From NCBI GenBank assembly GCA_032690845.1, contig CM064430.1:5566949-5630948 (forward strand): a stretch of 64,000 nt of DNA, in the 5' to 3' direction. This document shows, in pieces, positions 37,434 to 48,526 of this stretch (its first letter is position 1; every line of letters begins with the position of its first letter). This stretch comes from Eleusine coracana subsp. coracana. Its lineage: Eukaryota; Streptophyta; Magnoliopsida; Poales; Poaceae. The notes under the pieces were generated by a model. It was not told the origin of the DNA. It saw nothing but the letters and a program-made list of their open reading frames with translations, and did not search any database. The position numbers and the translations under genes are program-made.

Positions 37434-37765
37434 GTGAGATCAAGAGACAATGGTAACACAAGAGGCCGATTTAGACATGTTCGGGCCTCCCGGAGGTTAA
37501 TAACCCTACATCCTGTGTTATGTGGTATTGTATTCATATGTCTAAATCTGTGATCTAGATGTGGACGGTTGACCTAGACAATGATGTCTAGTTGTGTCTA
37601 TTTATGTGTGTCTCCTCCATGAGAGGGGTCCCTGCCCACATTTTATATCCGGGGGATAGGGTTACAAGGCGAAGTCCTGGTCCGTCCACTATACATATCC
37701 AAGTAGGAGTTTATCTCTTCGTTCCTTCTATCTGAGATACCCTGGGTACATCTCATCGACACACC
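37434..37765. mobile_element. LTR-like fragment inserted in the transposase gene
   Basis: This stretch breaks the TNP2 reading. It contains GATTTAGACATGTTCGGGCC, TTAATAACCCTACATCCTGTG, GAGAGGGGTCCCTGCCC, a TTTATATCCGGGGG block and GGGTTACAAGGCGAAGTCC. This series is familiar from LTRs of grass retrotransposons of uncertain class. Transposase-like sequence resumes after about 37765. Exact ends and target duplication were not found. Confidence 0.5.
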
Positions 37766-38114
37766 TCAATGCTGCAATGGGAGGATCGTATTTGAGATGG
37801 TTCAAAACATATAAGTTTGTTTCGGAACAGCAGCGAAGGGAGTGGCAAAGTCAAGGGCTCTAACACCTTTTAAGAAGTTCTCCATTTTCTTCAGATTCCT
37901 TGATTATTGGAGTGATTTAAGAGTGGTGCATGCCCTCGACTTGATGCACATTGGGAATCATGTATTTGACAGAACAATTGGACTTTTCCTTAATCTGCCT
38001 AGTAACATAAAGGATGGACTAAGCGACATAGAGATCTTTTACAACTAGGAATAAGGGTAGAGCTTCATCCATAGGAAAGACCAAATGGGAAGTACTATAT
38101 CCCACTACTCCCCT

Positions 38115-38143
38115 CCCCCCCCCCCCCCCCCCCCCCCCCCCCC
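38115..38143. repeat. Poly-C tract of 29 bases
   Basis: A pure C run inside the transposase pseudogene, just before the TLTLEEKMTFGKCL block. A shorter run of 18 C lies at 33293-33310 in the leader of the gypsy element. Confidence 0.9.
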
Positions 38144-39059
38144 GCTGGCTACACACTTACGCTTGAGGAGAAAATGACATTTGGCAAGTGCCTACGCAGG
38201 ACAAAGCCCCGACGGTTATCTCATCTAATGTTAGAAACCTCGTGAACATGGTTGAATTAATGATAAGTGGATACAACATTTATGACTGTCACACAATCAT
38301 TTCAATGTTTCTCGTTGTCGCCATTAGACCTATGAAACCGGATTGGTTCAAGCTGGCCATAAGTCGCTTGTGCTACTTCTTTAACGTAGTCTCGAAAAAG
38401 GTAATCAGTAAAGACGACTTGGATGATCTGCAGTTGCACCTAGCGGAGACAATGTGCATTCTTTAGATGTGTTTTCCTCCATCCTATTTTGATACATTGG
38501 AACATTTCACGATTCATATTGCTAATCAGATATCTACCTTAGGCTCCATGTACCTGCATCATATGTTTCCATTGGAGAGGTTCATTTATGTTATGAAATG
38601 ATATGTACGGACTACATAACCAGAAGATCCTATGATTAAGGGCTACATAACCGAGAGATCATTGAGTGTTGCATAGATTACATCAAATATGGTAGACCAT
38701 TGATCTTCTCGTGTCTCGTCACGAGGGGAGGTTATTTGGCAAAGGTACGCAAGGACTAAAGTCGTTCACCGATCGTAACTACCAACGTGTGGACAAAGCA
38801 CCTTTTAGTGTCTTGCAACAAATAGAAATTGTGGGCATGTACTTTGAGAAACATCTACTGGAGCTTCGCTATAAGAACGTGGGTTGCTCAGAAGAATGGC
38901 TCCTAGACAAGCACAAGTGCACCTTCACAAATTGGTTTACGAACCTAGACCTCATAGGTGGTGACTCCGTGGACGAGAAAATGTTGACGAGGCTAGCTAG
39001 CCGCCCAACAAGGAGTGCGGTTACTTTTGTACAAAAATTAAAATATTTAATTAATTAAA

Positions 39060-39200
39060 TTAAAAAAATAAAAGCATTATAGTGGCGGATGACAATGTCA
39101 ACCACCACTAAAGAACATATAGCAGTGGGCGGCATTGTCACCCGCTGCTACATGCACACCCTTATAAAGGCGAGGCCTGGGGACTTAACCCTATTCCCTA
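39060..39200. repeat. Internal copies of the CACTA subterminal motif
   Basis: TATAGTGGCGGATGACAATG, CACCACTAAAG, GCAGTGGGCGGCATTGTC and ACCCGCTGCTAC repeat here, between the two CACTA genes, in the style of the element ends. A GC-rich segment (39230-39740) follows with Pro/Ser-rich frames and no domain. This could be an internal regulatory region between the two genes or the end of a second, nested CACTA. Confidence 0.5.
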
Positions 39201-40289
39201 GAGTCCCATGACAAGGACACCGTCAGGCTGCCCAAATTCCCCGTTGATCGAATCCCGTCCGCGAGCGCCGCCGCTGTCGTCCTCCAGCCAGAGCAACACC
39301 TCTAGACCCCAAACACCGTTGCCTCTCCAAGCACGGCCACTTCCCTGCCGTTGTCGTCCCCAACCCTAGCACCTCCGTCTCCCTGACCTCGAGCACCATT
39401 GCCTCTCTGTGCGCGGCCGCCTCCCCGACGCCGTAGATCCCGACCCCTAGCGTTGCGGCTCCCCAACCCCAAGCATGGAGCCGTCATCCCCGAGCAATGC
39501 CTCCTCCCCCAGCACCACCTCTCCTCGAACCCAGTCCCAACATCGAGCACGGTTGCCTCCCTATGCACGGCCACCTCCCCGATACCATCATGCCCAACCA
39601 CCATCGCTATCGCCTCCCCGACCCTGAGCGCGTCCGCCTCCCCCGAGTGCTGCCATCGTCCCTGAGTGCCACATCCTCTCTGCTGCTGCCTCCCTGGCCC
39701 CTAGCGGCGCCTCCTCCCCTAGCTCCCCCTCCTCCTTGCTCCGGTAAGTTTTTTTAGCTTACTTTTTTTAACAATAGCTTAGTATTATCTTAATCTTTTT
39801 TCTTAGTGTGAGTTTAGTGTTAGCTCAGCTTAGTGTTATCTTAGGTTAGTTTTTTTAGCTTAGGTTATTACTAGTAATAATTAGTATTAGTACTAAGTAA
39901 TTACTAGTTAGGCTGCAGTGAGCTTTACTTGTTGTTTCTTGTAGATGTAGTCGCTGACATTCTTGTAGATTAAGCGTGCCTAGGCGGTGCTTAGGTGTTC
40001 CAAAGCGTTCTACTGTATTACATCATATTTATCAAATATTGAAGAAAAATAAAGAGATTAAGCTCATATTAGCAGAAGCCCATTCTCTATTTTCTTACCT
40101 TTAAATATAAATATTCTCTTACCTTATCCTCTCATTTCGTGCTGCCATCTATGCATATCCAGAGCGTCCTGTTTCTTTCTCTCTCAATCTCTCTCTCAGA
40201 CACATGCAACGGCGTTTTTTTGCCTCTGCTATGACCTCTGTTGTTCTTATTTTTTTGAGTTTTGGTATCTGATTTTTATTCCAATTAGA

Positions 40290-43200
40290 AATGGAGAGCA
40301 AGATGGAGGGCGGGTTCGAGGAGTATCTTTGTTGGCCTCTTAGAAAGCAGAGTTTGTTGGTTCATCCGTAGAATACAATAAGCATGCATTGCAGAAGAAA
40401 AACAAGAAGAGGAAAGCCAGGAAGAATGGAGGCAACAATTTTTTAGATTTGTTGTGGATCAGCAACGTAGTGGTTTTGATGTTAGCGGTCTACGACCTAT
40501 AGCCCCAAACCTCATACCTGATATAGAAGCCAAGTCACCTAGCTTGTCTGCCTCGACGCAATCAGGACAGGAGACATCATTGAGCATACTCTGTGTGAGT
40601 TGCATGTGCCATTTGGTTACAAGGGAAAGAAAGTAAAGGTTGCAACATGCATGATACTTCCAGGATAGACTATCTACATCACGGACATCCCTCCTGGGTT
40701 CGTGAGAGTCTCTGTGTTGGAGATAGTCCAAGGATATAAGGACAACGAGATAGAATGCCCCATACCTGAGGCTTGGATAGAAACACTTCAAGAAGCTATC
40801 GGCTCTTTCATGATGTGGAAATGACATGATGTTGTCCTCTCCACACCATAGGCCTCTCTGCCCCCATTGTCCAGTCACGGGTCATTCCATGAGATCCAAC
40901 CACTTGTAGGGGATCAGTTGGACAACTGTATCCTATGTCGGCGGGGCAACAAGACCTGACAAGAGCCTTCTCATCCCGTGGCTGAGAAAGAAGGGGTAAT
41001 GGTAGAACAAGAGCCTCTTTTGTGTGGAGCCGACAAAGGTGGTGACACAGTTATTGTCGAGGCCGCTCCTCTACCTCCTCAGGAGACATTTGAACCCCTG
41101 GTCCCAAGGACTATTACCGGTTTTAACAATGAGCCGGATATCAAGTGAATATTTGCAACAATGCAAGAAGACAGGTAGGTGGGACGAAGATCCCCGTAAA
41201 CCGGTATCATACAATGACAATATTTTCAAGGACCATGATGATGATTTGGACTTCTCGGTATTCCAGTTCGGCAAGCCCCTTATCTCCAAAAATATGTAAT
41301 CAAACCTGGAACATGTTGGTATTTTTAACGATCACAAATAAATCTGCAAGTACACAAAAATACCACTGTAGCACTTCCCCAAAAGAGTATTCCGAGGGTT
41401 ATCAAATCCAAGGACACAAATGTTGGTGTAGGATAGAGAGGTTTATCTATGGGTAAGCGCCTAAATAAATAAGGTTGAGTCTCTAATTACTGCTTCATAT
41501 ATGGATTCATGCCTAACATACACAATGCAACTCCGTCTTGGACACACATCGCAACCGAACATGGAGGAGTACAATGGATAGATGGGGCTGTCACCACCTA
41601 CTACACCTCTGCAAACCGTGGATTACTAGGTGATCAAAGATGACTTCTAACCTAAGCACCACGCCTATGTTATATTTCACTATTTAGCTAAGCTATCGTT
41701 TAGACTAAGCAACCTATGAAAAATAGGACTTTGAACCCATGAGTAAATGAGCACACAACTTACTTAATAAGGATAGCTCAAGAACATAAATAAACTCAAA
41801 GACTTACTTAATAAGGCAAGACTCCGACGAGGTACAAAGTTGGAGTAGAGGACCCACAGACAAGGCTCCACTCCTAGACTTCTCCTTATTCTCTTCCTGT
41901 TCTAAGTACTAAACTAGGTAGTACTAACACCTTGGGACTGTGATTATATTCTCTTTGATGTGTGTGTGAGTGTGAAGCCTTCCCTCTTTTTATATAGGGC
42001 CCATAGTTCAGTAACGGGCAGTAACCGCCACGAAACCATGGTGCACCGACTTTAGGAAATGAACGAGGAAGCACCACATGGAGGTTCAGGCCGAGTCGCC
42101 TAACTTTTAGGTTGTGCTTTTGCTAGGTGGCTGATAGGTGAGCCTCATCTTGTTTTATGACGGTGCTTCTCCGAGTTGCGCATGGAATCCCACGTTTTCA
42201 CATATGTAATCCTTTTGCTGGCTCCTGATTGGCCGATTGATATTTTCTTGGATTGATGATGTGGATTTCCCCCTAATTCGTGGATAATTCACCAGCACTC
42301 AAATATTCATCAACACTTGTGGAATTCATTAGTAATAAACTCCTACCACTATGTTGGTTATTCATTTTTAGCACTTTTATGCTTGTAATTGACGGTCAAA
42401 TTTGGTACTTAAGGACCATCAACAGTACATACAGGCATCAAAAGGAGTGGATTTTACCCTTGTAAAGTTCCATCAGAAAAATTCAATGATGAAGGTGATA
42501 GCAACTTACTGGGCTATATTTTCTTGATATCCACCGAATGTTCTGGCTTCAAAAGATGGATGTCACCTTCATAATCTTATGGTGTATGTAAGTGCCTCCA
42601 TCATTCACCTTCCTCTTTTCAAACATATTTGTACATACTAATACTAAATAGACGATGATAATTGCTTCTTTTGTAGCATGAATCTATGTTCCAATGAAAG
42701 AAGACTTCAAGAAAAGATTGGAAGGTCACATACCTCAACCCAACGCTGATAAATCAATGTGCGATCAACCCTGGGATAAATATGGATGATCCTATGTACA
42801 AGGACAATACATCAGAAGAGCTGAAAAGAATGCAGGAGGACCTCAAAATAGTTGCCAGGTCTCAGGTTACAACTTATATTTATAGTTGTTTCATGAAGTG
42901 GCAGGATAGAGAATGCATTATGGTCCTCTATAACTTCAAGTAAGTTTGATTAATGTCTTCGTTTTCTACTCTATGTGTTGCCGATAAATGGAATACTAAC
43001 TATTTTGATCATTATTGAAGTGACCATTGGATTACTCTATCTCATACCAAAAAATGGGTATCTTCTCGTGGTCGACAGTCTTGATATGGAAAAAATGGGT
43101 ACAACGATATCATGAGCATCATAAACTAGTAAGTTAGTCTCATATAGCAAAACTCGTTGATATAGTTAGATTTTATCTAACGATGTGCTATTGTTGATGG

Positions 43201-43480
43201 AGCAATGCTTACGAAAAATATATCAAAGGAGGAGGGGCACACCACTGTACATAAAAAAAGGCTATGTACTTCCGTTATAAATTTTGGGTAAGGCATTTAT
43301 GTTGCTAATGTAAATCGTTATCCTAAACTATTATATATAATCTAACTTGTTTTGTCTATTTCACAGTGCTATAAATAAATACATGATACCGTACATTGTG
43401 GCTACTACGCGTGTTGTTTCGCGAGTAGCACTTCAAAATATTTGGAAACCCTCGTCCAGGAGTCTGTTGAACACGTATGT
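40290..43480 (+). pseudogene. CACTA second gene with Ulp1-like C48 protease domain, disrupted
   Basis: The reading starts near MESKMEGGFEEYL at 40290 and is heavily broken. At 40578-40800 there is ELHVPFGYKGKKVKVATCM followed by IPPGFVRVSVLEIVQGYKD, a block found in CACTA second ORFs. Near 41130-41297 comes MSRISSEYLQQCKKTGRW. After the solo LTR at 41314-42424, the protease domain includes LNPTLINQCAINPGINMDD (about 42740), IMVLYNFK (42918), SDHWITLSHTKKW (43020, with the catalytic His) and HCGYYACCF (about 43395, with the catalytic Cys). Several introns seem to be present. In this superfamily the protease may process or de-SUMOylate proteins; its role in transposition is not established. Confidence 0.7.
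41314..42424 (-). mobile_element. Solo LTR of an Athila/Tat-like gypsy element
   Basis: On the minus strand it runs from TGTTGATGGTCCTTAAG to AATACCAACA, 1111 bp. Flanking pentamers are GAACA (41309-41313) and GTACA (42425-42429), a duplication with one mismatch. It contains GATAACCCTCGGAATACTC, closely resembling GATAACCTTGGAATACTC in the LTR of the 52478-62724 element (near 53458), hence the family assignment. No internal region is present, so it probably arose by LTR-LTR recombination. It interrupts the CACTA second gene. Confidence 0.75.
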
Positions 43481-44224
43481 TGATTTTGTTTATGTTTAAT
43501 TTACATTCTTGTTAACAATTCAATCATTCTTTATTATTAATGTCCAACAAAAAGCAACTAGGAAGGCAAAAGAATGGCCTGCAACAAAGAAGAAATGGGA
43601 GGGGATTAGAAAGGGAGTCGTCTCTCAAGAGAAAACTCATTGAGCACTAAATCAATATACCAAATTATTTCTCATTTGTGTCTGTTTTTTCTTAGAGAGG
43701 TGATCATCCCGCTAGGTAAGTTTTTTTTTATGAAAAGGAAATTTTAGGAACAAAGCATAGGACCCTTTTGTGAGTGGGGTGCCACAAAACAACCATATGA
43801 CTCCGTGCGAGATGAGCAAAAGGACAATTATGAGTAAGACTTTGTGTGAGACATTTCATTGAAACTTTGTATATGTTCGTGTATGTTTTTTGTGACTGTT
43901 TTATGGATATGAAATTGTGTATGATGTGTTCTTTCTATATGTTTGTGTGTGTTGTGACTGTTCTTTGTGCAATATTTAAGCTAATAAATAATATCTTCTT
44001 TTTAAAAAAAAGTGGCGGGTGACATTGTCAATCGCCGCTACAAATGCTCTCAGTAGGACGGCTTGCAACTCGACCCACCGCATCTGTAGCGGTGGTGCAA
44101 TTTCAGATTATTAGCTGCAGAAGTGTAGCGGCAGTAGCCTATTCCACCATTAATGTTGGGGTTTGACCCGCCACTACAGTGACCATTTGACTTAGTAATT
44201 AGCTCTTTGTTTCTGTTTGTAGTG

Positions 44225-44975
44225 ATGACGGTCGCTCAAAAACAAGAAGACTAAAGGGACTTGTTAACTTTTCCACAAGTATAATTAGTTATTGCTGCAA
44301 GTTGCTTTACAATTGAATTTCATGCTTATCATTAGAACAGGATAATGTATTGCACATGTGCACAATACAATAGACTACAAGTTGCTACTAAGTACATCCT
44401 CAAAAACGCTCTTTTACAACTGAGACCTCAACATAAAATAAAATTATATTAAAACACACCACTAGGTCCCTATACTTCATCTTCCACGCATCCGGCGATG
44501 TCCGTCGCTTAGGAAACTCCATCGTGATCATGAAAATACACCAAATCCGGATCCAAGAACTTCAGTCCCTACCATCAGAAGACTCCATAAACATGGAGAT
44601 CGTAAAAGAGGTGAAATAAGGTCAACCATTATAAGGAGTAAAGAACGCTGATAGAAGATCAGCCATATCTTCTGAAGGTTGAACCAAGCATAAAATCCGT
44701 CATCGCTAGCATCACCATTGCCACCGGAAAGCCAGATCCATCGTTACTAGCATCACCACCAGCAATTGAAAAGTCAGATCCACCACCGCCGATAGTATCA
44801 CCGACGGCCGGAAAGACGGTCCCACGAATGGGGAAAAATAAATTCATTCCCTCATTGGAGAGGACTAGGCTAACGTACCTTGATCACTTCGAGAAGAACA
44901 AGCTATCACCAAAGGATCAACAGATCCACTAGAAACCCGGTATGAAATAGAAAGCTGGATCATCGATAGGCTATC
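44225..44975. other. Unassigned DNA between the CACTA end and an LTR
   Basis: No gene is supported. A minus-strand frame of 62 codons (44847-44659) is Gly/Asp-rich and looks repeat-driven (ACCACCGCC and CATCACC runs). Confidence 0.5.
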
Positions 44976-46592
44976 TGTTGACACTGAAATTTGGCATGGT
45001 TGTCATGGTTTTCTTCCTACAAAAGTAAAGCACGTGTCGATTGACAAATTTGACATTGGCATGGTGGATGATGTGATGCATTATAGGAGCTCACGAGGTC
45101 TTTCTGGGTGATGATGTGGCTGACAGTAAATCAACGCAGATATGAACGTGAAGAGCTTCAAGGTAGGTGAATGCACCAAGGGTCGCGTCCAAAGAAAAGA
45201 TATGTGCGTAGCTAAGGGATGTATGGCAATACATTGGCCACGCAACACTTGTGCATGAACGAGTCTTGGGAGACATCACCCTGAAAATTAGGAAAAGAAA
45301 TCATGGAATAAGGAAAGAAAGTCAAAAGTGGGAACTCGACAGGGAATAATATAATCATGTTTACGTGAAGGATGGCGCTGATGAATAAATGCAAACTGTA
45401 TATGATTTTCCATGTTTAATGATTAGCATATGACCAGAATATTTTATTATAGATTAAGGAGTGCTTATACATGTGCACCTGGCTTGTTGTGGTCTCGTGA
45501 TGCTGGATTTAGTTTACATGTAGAATTAGAAAGTCTGAGTCGGTTTAAGCTTGGAGCCTTGTTTTGGACGGCAAAGTCTATGTCGCCGTATAAGTATAAA
45601 GGGTGATGACGAATGTATCTATCTCTCGTTCAATACACAATTCCCCTTTGACGCATCGTCAACCCTGAAAATAGGGAGAACTGGACGAGTTCATGTCTCG
45701 CATAGGCTGCAGCGGCTCCAATCCCGATGGGAGATAAGGATTCATCACCCCGGTGAGTTCTTCGTCATGGAGCACGCTGCATTGGTTAAGTCCAACTTGG
45801 TGACTGGCGCGGAACCCACAATACCAGTGATCACGGTGACCTGCTCGGGACTTACACGGTTTAGTCTGATATTTTGGTTAATTTACTGTGGATGCTAGTT
45901 ATACAATATACTTGATCTATCTAGATTGTTTTACTAGGATTAGCTGCATGCTATCTCGGTTCGGTCCGATCTATCATAGTTAATTCTAGCACTACAATTC
46001 TAGCTAGATTTGTATATTTGAGTCATCTCTGAATAGATTTTAGCGATTAGATCTAGTATTGTTTGGGCATTTTTTCGTTCCAAGAACTGTCTCGGTTAAG
46101 TCAGATCTTCTGGAATATCTAGAATTGTCTCGGTTAAGTAGGATCATCCACTTGGACAACTAAATAAGAACAATCTAGTCGTAAGAGTTTGTTCGAGGTT
46201 TCATCGGAGTGTTTAGCTGATGAGTTATCTTATTATCAACAGCAATCGATAGTATTTAGATGATGAGTTTTTGTATCAGCTTTATGTATTGCACTAATTC
46301 CGTTTGTCTAGCCGATAAATTATCATATAGTTTATTTGTCAAAGTATTTTTATTAGTCAAGTGTTTCATCGGCTAGTAATTTGATATTCCGCTAGGAAGC
46401 TATCGTCGAACGGTTTGCAGGTGCACAACTTTTTAGTTGAATGGCCAAACTGACAGACAAGTTCACACATCTTCTACTTCGTGCCATTGGATCTGCACTA
46501 AAGCTAAACAGATCCCTCGGGCCTCATGTTTGCAGGCGAAGGATTGAGTGCTAGTTTTTTACGTCAACACATTTATGGCACGCCCGGTGGGA
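44976..46592 (+). mobile_element. LTR followed by a primer binding site (LTR retrotransposon remnant)
   Basis: A candidate LTR begins TGTTGACACTGAAATTTGG (44976) and ends ACGTCAACA (46569). It is followed after six bases by TGGCACGCCCGGTGGGA (46576-46592), a primer binding site common in grass LTR retrotransposons. A TATAAGTATAAAGG promoter-like box lies near 45588. No gag or pol follows: within a few hundred bases the sequence becomes unrelated, so only the 5' LTR and a short leader survive. The family is not resolved. Confidence 0.7.
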
Positions 46593-47154
46593 TCCAAAAA
46601 CATTATTTGATGAGCATCAGAAGGACTTATATTTTTCATCACTAGATTAGAAGTCAGATTAATTTTAGACCCAAAGAGTTGTCATGTTCCCTAGTCAGAC
46701 GATAAAAAGATGTGGCATCAAATTTATCATCGTGTTGGGGGGCAGAGCAGATGGATGGTTGCATCATGTGAAAAGAGACTATCATTGTGAAGCACTGAAT
46801 CCCAGTTTGCTTGCCGTGTCTGCATGGTATCTTTCTCTCCGTCGACTTTCTCTAAGAATCGGACTACATAGAAAAGATTCCCTATCGGCTAATAGTGTGC
46901 ATGCCATGGAAAGTTTAATGCATGCATGCATGGATGTTGGACATGGGAAGAGACTAGAAATATTAAATAAACTAGCAATATACTCGTGCGTTGTTACGGA
47001 CGTAACTTATAATATATATTATTCACAAAATATAAGTATATGACAAAAGCAGATATAAATAAAAGTAGAACAATTGCACATAAGCATCTTTCTTTTGATA
47101 TAATTCTCCTTTTTTCTAACAACAGAACAAAAGCAGATCCTACCTGTAAGCATT
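46593..47154. other. Truncated leader and Helitron-like end
   Basis: The first part is probably retrotransposon leader. At 46972-46975 a minus-strand CTAG is preceded, reading on the minus strand, by a weak CCGTAACAACGCACGAG hairpin region and TATATTG. This resembles the Helitron-like termini elsewhere in the window. No gene is supported. Confidence 0.4.
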
Positions 47155-48526
47155 AACTACCACAAAAGAGGCCTTTAGCGGCGCAGCCCAATTTAACATA
47201 GCGGCGGCCCATAAATAACCCGCCGTTAAAACGAGATAGATATTTATAGCGGCGGCCCAAAATTTCACCCGCCGCTAAATTTCTTTGTAGCGGTGGGCCA
47301 AAACTTCACCCGCCGCTAAATTTCTTTGTAGCGGCGGCCCATAACATCCCCCGTCTCTACTGACCCATTATCTCGTTATGGCCCATAAACAGCTATAAAA
47401 ACATGAAAACCCTAACACTCTACCGACGCCCTCTTCATTTTTTCCTCCCAGACGCCACCTACAACTCTCTCTCCTTCCCCATCTCCCTCCCTCTCCTCGC
47501 GCCTCTCTCTCACGCATGCCCTCCTCCTCCCACACCGGTGCCGCTCGTCCTCCTCCTCCCGCGCCGGCGCCGCCTGTCCTCCTCCTCCCGCGTCGGCGCT
47601 GCCTGTCCATCCTCCTCCCGCACCGGTGCCGCCTGTCCTCCTCCTCCTGCGTCGGTGCTGCTCCTCCAGGCTGCCACGGGTCGGGCGGTGGCAAAACCAT
47701 GCCCCTCGGGGTGGGTGGCGGCAGATCCAGGCCCTTTGGGGTGGGCGGCGGTGGATCCAGGCCCCCTTGATGCGGGCAGCAATGGATCCAGGCCCCTTGC
47801 GGCCGGGCGGCGGCGGATCTAGGGACCTTGCGGGTGGGCGGCGGCCAATCCAGACCTCTCACGACAGGGCGGCGACAGATCCAGGTGTGGCGTGGCGTCG
47901 TGAGTGCATCCCCCTCCCTCCCCTCCAGGCGCGGCGTAGCGGCGGCGAGCACCTCCCCCTCCCTCCCCCTCCAGGCACGGTGTGGCGGCGGCAAGCACCT
48001 CCCCCTCCCCCTCCCTCTCCACGCACAGATTTGCCTCCTTCTCCTCACTCATCCACTGCAGCGGCCTCGATGGTGGCCTGACGCGCGAGGAGACCGAGGT
48101 GGGTTCACGGATCCTGCCGGGATAGGCGGCGGTGCATCGCGGGCTCGTCATGGGCTCACGGATCGGGCCTCCATCCTCCTCCCCCTCTAGCGCCGCCCCC
48201 TCCTCCGACGGGTGAGCTTCCTCGCTCGGGAGACCGAGGCAGGCCGAGCACGCAGGCTCAATGGCAGGCACCTTCTCCGGTGATCAGATCCAGCATGGCA
48301 TGGTGGGCCTGGTGGTCGGGCCGGGCCTTGGGTTTGGTTTTTTTTATTTATTTTGTAAATCGGTCCCGCCGCTACAATAAGGATTTTCATCGACGGGTGG
48401 TTCATCCGACAGATGATCCGCCGCAACAAACAAATATTTTTAGCTGCGTTTGCATAGCGGCAGGTGGATGGGCCCGCCGCTATAGTCTGTTTTCACCTGT
48501 CGCTATAAGCCTTCTTTCTGGTAGTG
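47155..48526. mobile_element. CACTA (En/Spm) DNA transposon, non-autonomous, TSD ATT
   Basis: The right end TTCTTTCTGGTAGTG (to 48526) matches in inverse the left end AACTACCACAAAAGAGG (47155), where the first C of CACTA has changed to A. Perfect ATT triplets flank it (47152-47154 and 48527-48529). Subterminal TAGCGGCGGCCCA-type motifs are dense at 47175-47350 and 48360-48500. The interior (47410-48270) is GC-rich, open on both strands, with short repeats around GGCGGCGGATCCAGGCCCC (about 47690-47880). No transposase is present. Its first base change may block further movement. Confidence 0.82.

Larger units (their letters stand above)
31232..39058 (+). pseudogene. CACTA TNP2-type transposase, disrupted
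   Basis: The start MDRSWMYEAPR is typical of TNP2. The transposon-associated domain follows near 31330-31480 (CPCIDRKNEKLW, RSHLVTRGFVEKYWRW, HGE), and then the CPNHCILYWKEY region near 31875. VMWYLPVV..RITRLFAN and MTWH lie at 32080-32160. The gene is cut at 32183 by a gypsy element and resumes at 36774 with RHPSNATQWQTFN, NPFDQMRNPHNTWPV, LYNLPSWLC and ISGPKEPGNDIDVFLELL. After an LTR-like insert at about 37434-37765 it continues with VVHALDLMHIGNHVFD (about 37925), then YDCHTIISM (38280), MCFPPSYFDTL (38465), SRHEGRLFGKGTQG (38713) and ECTFTNWF-like sequence to 39058. Many stops and frameshifts remain even outside the insertions, so it is inactive. Confidence 0.88.
30245..44224 (+). mobile_element. 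Large CACTA (En/Spm) transposon, decayed, with nested insertions
   Basis: The left end is CACTATAGAAAGCAGC (30245), followed by TAGCGGCGG-type subterminal repeats to about 30680. The right end is TTTCTGTTTGTAGTG, ending at 44224, preceded by the same motif at 44010-44170. The interior carries a TNP2 transposase pseudogene (31232-39058) and a second-gene pseudogene with an Ulp1-like protease (about 40290-43480), both in plus orientation, the expected order. The flanking triplets are GTG and ATG, so the 3-bp duplication is imperfect and the right boundary less certain than the left. Nested inside are a gypsy element, an LTR fragment, a solo LTR and a plastid fragment. Confidence 0.65.

Noticed and set aside
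47368..48271. Long minus- and plus-strand frames of 120-226 codons
   Set aside because: They lie in the GC-rich repeat interior of a non-autonomous CACTA element, are open on both strands, and show only Arg/Pro/Gly repeats.
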